Below the pieces are notes generated by a model, which saw only the letters and a program-made list of their open reading frames with translations, ran no database searches and was not told the DNA's origin. A stretch of 64,000 nt of DNA from positions 8,742,001 through 8,806,000 of the forward strand of contig NZ_JAUSYH010000001.1 in assembly GCF_030816715.1 (NCBI RefSeq), read 5' to 3'. Within the stretch, counting starts at the first letter, position 1; each line of letters opens with the position of its first letter. Source of the DNA: Streptomyces achromogenes. GTDB lineage: Bacteria; Actinomycetota; Actinomycetes; Streptomycetales; Streptomycetaceae. The position numbers and the translations under genes are program-made. Positions 57,797 through 64,000 of the stretch are shown piece by piece.

Positions 57797-59770
57797 ATGC
57801 GAATTCCATCAAGCCCGACTGACGCAGAGACGGACCCGGGAGGGCGGCCCCCGGCGCTTTCCCGGCGGGGACTGCTCAAGGGCACGGCGGTCGCCGTCGG
57901 TGCCGCCGCGGTCGGAGTCGCTGCGACGGGCACCGCCGCCGCAGCGGACGCCTCGGTCACCGCGTCGGCCCCCGACGGCAGCACCACGATCACGATGTCC
58001 CTGACGGGCGGCACGCTGAGCTGGTCGGCCAAGCGCAGGGGCGCGAGCGTCGTCAACACCTCGGCCCTCGGTCTGAAGCTGAGCGACGGGACGATGCTCG
58101 GTCGCAGCGGCACGGTCGTCACCAACTACCAGCACTGGACCGTCAACAACACCTGGAGCCCGGTCTACGGCCGCAACGCGACCGTCCGCGACTGGCACCA
58201 GGAGATGCGCTGGAACCTCCAGGACACCGCCACCCGCATCAACTTCAGCGTCCAGATCCGCGCCTACCCCACCGGTGTCGCCTTCCGGTACGTGCTGCTG
58301 GACAGGGGCGTCGCCACCGTCGCCGACGAGCTGACGACGTTCGTCCTCCCCGACAGCACGCTCGTCTACAGCGCCCGGGACGAGGACGCGTACAACCCGG
58401 TCGCCCCGGGCTCGATCCCGTCCACCGGGACCTCCGGCACCGACACCGGCCCGCTGACCGACCTCCCGCTGACGGCCACGTACGCGAACGGCGCTCTGAT
58501 CGCCTGCATCTGTGAGTCGTCCCGGGTCAACTTCCCCCGCCTGATGCTGAGTTCGGTGTCCGGCCAGCCGAACGCACTGGCCGCCCACCTGATGGAGCAC
58601 ACCGCCCGTGGGGGCGGGACGGTCCAGACGACTTCCACGGTGACCACTCCGTTCGCCACCCCCTGGCGCGCGGTGGTGACCGGCTCCACCCACTCCGAAC
58701 TGGTCGACAACGCCGAACTGGTCCTCAACCTGGCCCCGGCGAACGTCCTGTCCGACACGTCGTGGATCAAGCCGGGCAAGGTCTTCCGTTGCCAGCTGAC
58801 CACCGCCGCCGGCCTGGCCGGCGTCGACTTCGCCGTTGCGCGCGGCATGCAGTACATCGAGTACGACTCCGGCTGGTACGGTCCCGAGCGCGGCACCGCC
58901 GACGCCACCAGGTCCATCCCCGAGATCGACCTGCCCACCGTCCTCTCCTACGCAGCCGGCAAGGGCATCGGCCTGCTGCTCTACGTCAACCCCATGGCGC
59001 TGGCCGACGCGGACAGCTTGTTCGGCCTTTACCGGAGCTGGGGCCTCGCGGGCGTCAAACTCGGCTTCATCAACGACGGCACCCAGGCGATGACGAACCA
59101 GATCACCGCCTGGGCGAAGACGGCGGCCAAGTACAACCTGCTGATCGACATGCACGACGACGTTCGCCCGTTCGGCTACGAGCGCACCTACCCGAACTGG
59201 GTCAGCATGGAGGGCGTTCGAGGCAACGAGCAGTTCCCGACGGCCTCACACAACGTCACGCTGCCCTTCGCCCGCAACGTCGGCGGACCGATGGACTACA
59301 CCATCTGCTACGGCCAGTCACGCGACCAGACCACCAACGCCCACCAGATGGCGATGGCGGCGGTGTACTACCAGCCGCTCAACTTCATCTACTGGTACGA
59401 CTCGCCGTCGAAGTTCTCCAACACCGCGAACTGGCCCGGGCTGCCGTGGTTCGACGCCATCCCCACCACCTGGGACGAGAGTCACACCCTCGCCGGCTCG
59501 ATCGGCCAGTACGTCGCGGTCGCCCGCCGCAAGGGCGCCGCGTGGTACCTGGGTGCGATGACCAACGAGTCGGCCCGGACGCTGTCGCTCTCGCTGTCCT
59601 TCCTCGGCAGCGGCAACTGGACGGCCACGGTCTACGCCGACGGCACACCAGGCGCCTCCGCCTACCAGACCCCCGTAGTGGTGAGCACCCGGACCGTCAC
59701 CTCGGCGACCGCGCTCGGCATGGCCATGGCACCCTCTGGCGGCCAGGCGGTGATGCTGAAGCCGAGCTGA
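57797..59770 (+). CDS. secreted GH97 glycoside hydrolase
   Basis: A 657-residue protein from ATG 57797 (MRIPSSPTDAETDPGGRPPA), with GGAGGGG 9 bases before it and a Tat signal (LSRRGLLKGTAVAVGAAAVG). The N-terminal beta-supersandwich of GH97 includes LSWSAKRRGASVVNTSALGL. The central TIM barrel has AVARGMQYIEYDSGWYGPER, GIGLLLYVNPMA, WGLAGVKLGFINDGTQAMTN and LIDMHDDVRPFGYERTYPNW. The C-terminal sandwich ends near GGQAVMLKPS. The family contains inverting alpha-glucosidases and retaining alpha-galactosidases. The barrel Asp in KLGFIND lies where retaining members place the nucleophile, so alpha-galactosidase-like action is the better guess. Confidence 0.9.
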   Translation: MRIPSSPTDAETDPGGRPPALSRRGLLKGTAVAVGAAAVGVAATGTAAAADASVTASAPDGSTTITMSLTGGTLSWSAKRRGASVVNTSALGLKLSDGTMLGRSGTVVTNYQHWTVNNTWSPVYGRNATVRDWHQEMRWNLQDTATRINFSVQIRAYPTGVAFRYVLLDRGVATVADELTTFVLPDSTLVYSARDEDAYNPVAPGSIPSTGTSGTDTGPLTDLPLTATYANGALIACICESSRVNFPRLMLSSVSGQPNALAAHLMEHTARGGGTVQTTSTVTTPFATPWRAVVTGSTHSELVDNAELVLNLAPANVLSDTSWIKPGKVFRCQLTTAAGLAGVDFAVARGMQYIEYDSGWYGPERGTADATRSIPEIDLPTVLSYAAGKGIGLLLYVNPMALADADSLFGLYRSWGLAGVKLGFINDGTQAMTNQITAWAKTAAKYNLLIDMHDDVRPFGYERTYPNWVSMEGVRGNEQFPTASHNVTLPFARNVGGPMDYTICYGQSRDQTTNAHQMAMAAVYYQPLNFIYWYDSPSKFSNTANWPGLPWFDAIPTTWDESHTLAGSIGQYVAVARRKGAAWYLGAMTNESARTLSLSLSFLGSGNWTATVYADGTPGASAYQTPVVVSTRTVTSATALGMAMAPSGGQAVMLKPS

Positions 59771-60022
59771 CGCCGGCCCCGCCCCGCGATTGCCCGCTAC
59801 GACGCCAGCCACGGGGGCCGTCGTGCTCGCGGCTGCCGCAGGGGCTTGGTCTATCCCCTTTGGCCGGGGGAGGGAGGAGTGAGAACCGCCGGCAGTCGGC
59901 CGAGCAGGACGCGCCTTGGCGCTTTCGATTGACCGGTGCCATTCCAAGATCGTTGCCGGCGGGGGCGTTCGGGCCGCCGCCATGACGGCTCTCAGCGCCG
60001 GGCTTGTCAAGGAACGCCACGG
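59771..60022. other. convergent intergenic region
   Basis: Between the converging GH97 and maleylpyruvate-isomerase-family genes. CGGCCCC (59774-59780) and GGGGCCG (59814-59820) could pair as a weak terminator. Nothing else seen. Confidence 0.4.
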
Positions 60023-60847
60023 TCAGGGTGCGACGAACAGCGTGGGAAAGCGGGGGGCGAGCCAGGGTTTGCGGCCCCAGGCGAGCACCGCTCCGCGTGC
60101 CATGGCCTGCCACGGGCCCAGACGTCCCAGCGCGATGAGGAGGAAGGCGACCGGCTCGGTGAGGATGGTGCAGTCCGAACGCTCCGGCGGGTCAGGAAGT
60201 ACCTCGACCGTGCCGTCGGTGAACGTGACGCCGAATGGCGCGCCGCCCCGGACGCGCACGGTGTAACGGGCCGTCAGCGTGGAGGAGGCGGTGACGCGCG
60301 GCATCGCTGTCTTCAGGAACGGCAGGCACAACCCGACCCGGATCTCGTTGATCATGTGCGGCCGATGCAGCCCGCGGGCGAGATCGTAACCGTGGCCCAG
60401 CATGTGGGTCAGCAGGTACGAGGCGAGAATGTCCTGGTCCATCGGACCGAGCGGGGTCGCGAGCGTCCGGCCCGCGGTCCCGTCCGCGACGGCTCGGTCC
60501 ACCGCGTCCAGGAATACGTCGGCCTGCTCCACGATCATCGCGGCCAGCGGCTTCGCCGTGCGCTCGGGGAACTCGACGAGACTCTGCGCGTTGGCCGCCG
60601 CGAGACCGTGCGGCGTGCCGTCTCCGTAGGGGCGCTCCTGGCCGGACGCGAGACCGGCCATCAGGCCGTTGGCCAGCGCCAGGTGGGCGGCCGTCTCGCC
60701 GACGGTCCACTCCAACCCCGGTACAGGAACGCTCATGTCCGTCGCGCCGTCCAGGAGCGCGGCGATGGCACTGGCGGTCTCCCGTATCGCCTGACCGAGT
60801 CCTTCCGGCAGGAAGTCCCTCATCCTCGCCTGTGCTTCCCGGTCCAC
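60023..60847 (-). CDS. maleylpyruvate isomerase family, probable mycothiol-dependent enzyme
   Basis: A 274-residue protein from GTG 60847 (VDREAQARMRDFLPEGLGQA), with GAGGAG about 13 bases upstream; ATG 60823 is the alternative. The DinB-like MDMPI N-terminal helical bundle (residues 1-165) has metal histidines in WTVGETAAHLALANG and YLLTHMLGHGYDLARGLHRP. A sterol-carrier-like C-terminal domain follows (ARYTVRVRGGAPFGVTFTDG, RSDCTILTEPVAFLLIALGR). Members use mycothiol in isomerisation or detoxification; this one's substrate is unknown. It stands alone. Confidence 0.9.
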   Translation of the reverse strand: MDREAQARMRDFLPEGLGQAIRETASAIAALLDGATDMSVPVPGLEWTVGETAAHLALANGLMAGLASGQERPYGDGTPHGLAAANAQSLVEFPERTAKPLAAMIVEQADVFLDAVDRAVADGTAGRTLATPLGPMDQDILASYLLTHMLGHGYDLARGLHRPHMINEIRVGLCLPFLKTAMPRVTASSTLTARYTVRVRGGAPFGVTFTDGTVEVLPDPPERSDCTILTEPVAFLLIALGRLGPWQAMARGAVLAWGRKPWLAPRFPTLFVAP

Positions 60848-61345
60848 GCCGCTCGTTTCTCCTCGTGTCTGCGTGATCACGCACTCGTAACGCGGTACGA
60901 AACCAGACCCACCAGTCCAGGGCAAGGGTCTTCGGAGCCCGCGTGTAGGGCGCTTGGAGAACTCCTCGAACTCCGTGTCCCCTCGTCGCGGACGCACTCG
61001 GCTGCCACGGGGGGGACCACTACTGGGCTCCGCAACGAGACCGGTGGGACATGGAGCCGATACGCCCCGGGGGATCACGCAAAGCCACCAGCGGGCTGAG
61101 TTCCCGGGGAGCCGGCCACAGTTGACAGAAAGGTCGATGAGTTTGCCGGTTGCCTGGAGCCTTGTGTGCGACAAGCCGCCACGTTGGCGGGTCAGGAAAC
61201 GCCGGATCCCGGAGTCGTGGAGGAGAGTGGGAGGTCAAGGTTGTCGGTGGGTGGGTGTGAGGTTCAGCGTTTCGTTGGTTCCGTTTTCCCTTCGGGTCAC
61301 TGGAGTGGTTGCTGTGGGGGGATGGGGTGCCGTGGGTGCGTGTGG
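60848..61345. other. no convincing gene
   Basis: About 500 bases upstream of the maleylpyruvate-isomerase-family gene and downstream of the DUF5988 gene. Open frames have no recognisable content. From about 61230 the plus strand becomes markedly G/T rich, continuing through the DUF5988 gene. Confidence 0.4.
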
Positions 61346-61558
61346 TTATTCGGCGACGTAGGTGTAGCCGGTCCAGGTGTAGACGTGGAGTTGTTGGTTG
61401 TTGTTGGTGATGGTGGTGTGTGTGGGTTCGAAGTGTTCGTAGCGGTTGCCTTTGAGTATTTTGACTTTGGTGGTGGTGTCGGCAATGAAGCGGATGCGGT
61501 CTTCGTCGGTGAGTTGGAAGGTGGGTCCGCCTTTGAGTATGGCGTTGGGTTGATGCAT
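61346..61558 (-). CDS. DUF5988-family small protein
   Basis: A 70-residue protein starting MHQPNAILKGGPTFQLTDED with an ideal AAGGAG 9 bases before it. PNAILKGGP, RIRFIADTTTKVKILKGNRY and EHFEPTHTTI then QLHVYTWTGYTYVAE match actinobacterial DUF5988 proteins throughout, so it is complete. Function is unknown; members often lie in or near natural-product clusters. Codon use is unlike the neighbours: the coding strand is very rich in C and A, with many ACC/ACA, AAC/AAA and CAC/CAA codons. This suggests later acquisition or an unusual selective pressure. Confidence 0.88.
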   Translation of the reverse strand: MHQPNAILKGGPTFQLTDEDRIRFIADTTTKVKILKGNRYEHFEPTHTTITNNNQQLHVYTWTGYTYVAE

Positions 61559-61776
61559 GTGGCGTCTCCTTTGAGTGCGGGTGTGGGTGCGGGGTATGTG
61601 GGGGGTTTGTTTTGTTGTTGGGGGTGTTGTGGTGTGAGCAGGATAGGAGGGGGTCCTAAACGGGGTCCTTAAGAGACTGTCTAAACTGGGTTGTTCACTA
61701 GGCTGGCGATGTGCTGGCGGTGGTGGACTGTCTGGTGCCGGACGGTTTGTGGGGGTTGTTCCGGAACACTGCACGC

Positions 61777-62462
61777 ATGTCGACACCCGAGGCGCAGTTA
61801 CCGCCGACCACCGCGCGGCCCGCCACCACCGACCGGATCTTCCGGTCGCCCGTCGGCATCGCCACAGGGGCAGTACTGCTTGTTGTCTTCCTGTGGCTCG
61901 GCATCAGCACAGTCGTCAGCGCCGAAAGGCGGCACGCCCTGGAGAGCGCTGGCAGGGATGCTGCTGGTCATTCCCCTGTTGATCGCCTTCACCATGCGGC
62001 CGGCAGTCTTCGCCGACGACCACCGGTTGCGCTTCGCAACCCGTTTCGCACCATCACCCTGCCCTGGGGCACCGTCTCCGGCCTGCGGGCAGGTCACTCC
62101 AACGAGGTCTTCGGCCAGACCGGCGCCAAGTACCAGTTGTGGGCCGTCCCGGTCTCCGTGCGTGGCGTCAGACAAGCCGGCTACGAGCAGCTGAGGATGG
62201 TGGAGTCCTCGCTGGTTGCGGGTGGCCAGCCCCTTAACCGCCGAGGGCTGTTCGACGCGGGACGGCCCGATGCGCCAAGCGCGGAGACGGAACGCCTACG
62301 GCCGCGGTCCGGCAGAACCACCGACAGTTTGCGTGCCCTCCAGGAGGCAGGCGCCACGACCAAGAAGGGTCAGGCCGGCCAGAGGTGCGCTGGGCATACG
62401 AAATCATCGTCCCGGCGGCCGTCGGGTGGGTACTGCTGACCGTGCTGCTCGCCGCGGTCTAG
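61777..62462 (+). pseudogene. PH-domain membrane protein with three frameshifts
   Basis: ATG 61777 opens MSTPEAQLPPTTARPATTDR and the first membrane helix (GIATGAVLLVVFLWLGISTV). An extra base near 61925 moves the second helix (GTPWRALAGMLLVIPLLIAF, TMRPAVFADDHRLR) into another frame. A lost base near 62033 restores the first frame, where LRNPFRTITLPWGTVSGLRA and TGAKYQLWAVPVSVRG give the bacterial PH domain. Near 62380 a third shift puts the last helix (VRWAYEIIVPAAVGWVLLTV) out of frame, ending at TAG 62460-62462. The first two shifts compensate and leave no stop, so a protein lacking the second and last helices could still be made. Confidence 0.8.
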
Positions 62463-62477
62463 GACTTGTCCGGGCTG

Positions 62478-62557
62478 TCAAGTTCGCAACCAGATGACCA
62501 AGGCTGCTGCTGTGGCGGTGCCGAGGAAGACGTACCCGCGCTTGTCGTAGCGGGTGG
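62478..62557 (-). pseudogene. IS5-family transposase C-terminus, interrupted by the intron
   Basis: Leftward, PTRYDKRGYVFLGTATAAAL followed by VIWLRT and a stop at 62478-62480 is the typical C-terminal end of IS5-group transposases. The coding sequence is cut at 62558 where the group II intron starts. The IS end (from about 62463) abuts CTAG at 62459-62462, which overlaps the stop of the PH-domain gene. The rest of the element would lie beyond the intron, past the window. Confidence 0.75.
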
Positions 62558-64000
62558 GTGCGCCACGAGGCGCCATGGAATCGAGTGAGGTGAGAGACCT
62601 TCACCACCGGGTTGTCGTAGCAATCCGGTTGAAGCTGGGGGCAGTTCGGTTCGGGGGATGCCGAGCCGAGCGGTAAGCAGCCCCGACAACGCCGGGACGG
62701 GTTGGTACTGCCAGACGACCCGGGTCCGGCTAGCGAGACAGGAAGGTGCACGCGAGAAATCAGTGCCTGACGCCCCGTAATTACGACACCGGCTCGAACC
62801 TGGCGGATCTGGGCCGGACGCAGTGCACGACCACCAGCGCTCGTCGGTGGTCGACTCCGAAGCCGACTCTACTCATCGGTGGGGAGGCCACGCCGAAAGT
62901 CTGCGGCGTAAGCGTGGCGATGCTGCCGGGGTAGAGCTGGGCACCTCACCTGTCGATCGATTTCGTGGTGAACGTGGGAACTGTCCGCGGTCGCCCTCAT
63001 ATCGGACATCCAGTTCGATCGGGAGCAGGCCCATCGCCGGCTGATGGCCGTCGGGCAGGACGGAGGCTTCGTAGTACTCCGAGGCCGGGAAAGCCGGTCA
63101 CATGGGGAAGGGGGCCAGCAAGTCAGCAGTAAGGAAACTGGAATGCCAGGAGGCTGTCGCCGGTGAATACCGACGAGCTGGAATGGGCCTTGATGAAGGC
63201 CGAACGCCGGGTACTGGAGATCCAGACCAAGCTGCACCGTTGGGCTGCCGATGATTCTCATCGCAGGTTCGACGACCTGTTCAACCTCGTGGCCGACCCT
63301 GCCTTCCTGTTGGTGGCGTGGGACCGTGTCCGGGGAAACAAGGGTGCCCGCACGGCCGGAGTAGACGGGAAGACCGCCCGCTCCATCGAAGCCGGGCAGG
63401 GAGTCGAGGCGTTTCTCGACAAGCTGCGGACCCAGCTCAGAGACCGCAGCTTCCATCCGGTTCCTGTCCGCGAGCGGATGATTCCCAAGGCGAACGGCAA
63501 GCTTCGTCGTCTCGGGATTCCGACCGTGGCGGACCGAGTGGTCCAGGCGTCCTTGAAACTGGTGCTGGAGCCGGTATTCGAAGCGGATTTCCTCCCGTGT
63601 TCCTATGGGTTCCGCCCGAACCGCCGAGCTCACGATGCGATCGCCGAGACTCGCTACCTCGCCAGCCACGGATACGAGTGGGTGGTGGAGGGCGACATCA
63701 CGGCGTGCTTCGACGAGATCGCGCACCCGGCCCTCATGGAGCGGGTGCGGAATCGAATCGGGGACAAACGGGTGTTGTCCTTGGTGAAGGCGTTCTTGAA
63801 GTCTGGGATCCTGTCCCGTGACGGAGCCTTCACGGACACACGCACCGGGACCCCGCAGGGCGGGATCCTGTCGCCGCTGCTGGCCAACATCGCACTCTCG
63901 GTCCTGGACGAGCACATCGCCCAGGGCCTCGGAGGCCCAGATGGCACCTCCGAGGATCGGCGCAGGAGACGGCGCCGAGGATTGCCCAACTACCGGCTGG
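62558..64000 (+). mobile_element. group II intron, 5' part, running off the right edge
   Basis: GTGCG at 62558-62562 matches the conserved 5' end of group II introns and lies exactly where the IS5-type transposase homology breaks. About 600 bases of GC-rich, heavily self-complementary sequence follow (domains I-III, for example the paired GGTCTCTCACC-like stems near 62590-62610). An intron-encoded reverse transcriptase begins at 63163, inside domain IV. The 3' end, domains V/VI and the downstream exon lie beyond the window. The RNA would self-splice from the antisense transcript of the transposase. Confidence 0.85.
63163..64000 (+). CDS. ltrA: group II intron reverse transcriptase/maturase, N-terminal part
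   Basis: GTG 63163 (VNTDELEWALMKAERRVLEI) lies behind AGGAGG and the frame is open to the right edge (about 279 residues). RT blocks are clear: RFDDLFNLVADPAFLLVAWD with VRGNKGARTAGVDGKTARS (RT-0/1), VRERMIPKANGKLRRLGIPT (RT-1/2), VVQASLKLVLEPVFEADFLP and YGFRPNRRAHDAI (RT-2), WVVEGDITACFDEIAHPALM (RT-3, catalytic Asp), and TRTGTPQGGILSPLLANIAL (RT-4). The YADD block, maturase X domain and any endonuclease lie outside. It splices the intron and copies it into new DNA sites. Confidence 0.93.
   Translation, partial: MNTDELEWALMKAERRVLEIQTKLHRWAADDSHRRFDDLFNLVADPAFLLVAWDRVRGNKGARTAGVDGKTARSIEAGQGVEAFLDKLRTQLRDRSFHPVPVRERMIPKANGKLRRLGIPTVADRVVQASLKLVLEPVFEADFLPCSYGFRPNRRAHDAIAETRYLASHGYEWVVEGDITACFDEIAHPALMERVRNRIGDKRVLSLVKAFLKSGILSRDGAFTDTRTGTPQGGILSPLLANIALSVLDEHIAQGLGGPDGTSEDRRRRRRRGLPNYRL

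Noticed and set aside
61230..61640. G/T-rich stretch as a structural RNA gene
   Set aside because: It contains a complete conserved DUF5988 protein with an ideal ribosome site; no RNA family features were seen.

Overview
The window is high-GC actinobacterial DNA that reads as Streptomyces or a close relative. Wobble positions are strongly G/C, GTG starts are common, and one operator matches the streptomycete cellulose-utilisation consensus TGGGAGCGCTCCCA. A probable mycothiol-dependent enzyme, a DUF5988 protein, Tat-exported glycoside hydrolases and a YtrA-type GntR/ABC operon fit the same origin. More than a dozen decayed genes and insertion-sequence relics suggest an accessory chromosome region, possibly an arm. 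No tRNA, rRNA or CRISPR array was seen.

Layout. 1-5.3 kb: edge-cut isocitrate lyase/PEP mutase family gene, secreted CE1 esterase, GH54 arabinofuranosidase relic, divergent SDR/LysR pair. 5.6-9.5 kb: two secreted GH6 cellulases and a divergent LacI regulator with three palindromic operators. 9.7-12.6 kb: operon of dicarboxylate/amino-acid symporter, Asp/Glu racemase and FCD-type GntR. It is followed by a broken aspartate ammonia-lyase and an IS630 relic. 13.5-15.4 kb: M20 deacylase and Lrp regulator. 15.5-20.3 kb: a graveyard (ISL3 relic, NUDIX relic, IS5 relic, pentapeptide relic) with one apparently intact IS5-family element, an SMI1/KNR4 gene and an FAD oxidase.

20.3-32.0 kb holds the most unusual locus: three TPR proteins, two CHAT (caspase-like) proteases, a ComEC-type metallo-beta-lactamase-fold protein carrying a frameshift, and a membrane protein. 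The TPR array and CHAT domain, usually one polypeptide in actinobacteria, are here separate and divergently transcribed. It looks like a conflict or regulated-proteolysis system, though that role is inferred.

32.4-47.7 kb is a polysaccharide-utilisation region: esterase, GH43 xylosidase-like enzyme with its CUT1 ABC transporter and LacI repressor, a hydroxyacid dehydrogenase, a GH28-like enzyme and two alginate-lyase-family proteins. LacI-type boxes around an A-A-C-C-G-(G/T)-T-T core lie before these transcription units and before the GH97 gene near 57.8 kb, suggesting one regulon. 47.8-55.4 kb carries an AraC relic, GNAT, membrane and rhodanese-relic genes, a YtrA-type GntR/ABC exporter operon whose Shine-Dalgarno lies in a perfect 23-bp inverted repeat, an S41 protease, and IS3 and dioxygenase relics. 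55.6-59.8 kb has a GH43/CBM13 galactanase-like enzyme and the GH97 enzyme. 60.0-64.0 kb has a maleylpyruvate-isomerase-family gene, a DUF5988 gene, a thrice-frameshifted PH-domain gene, and a group II intron inserted in an IS5-family relic, running off the right edge.
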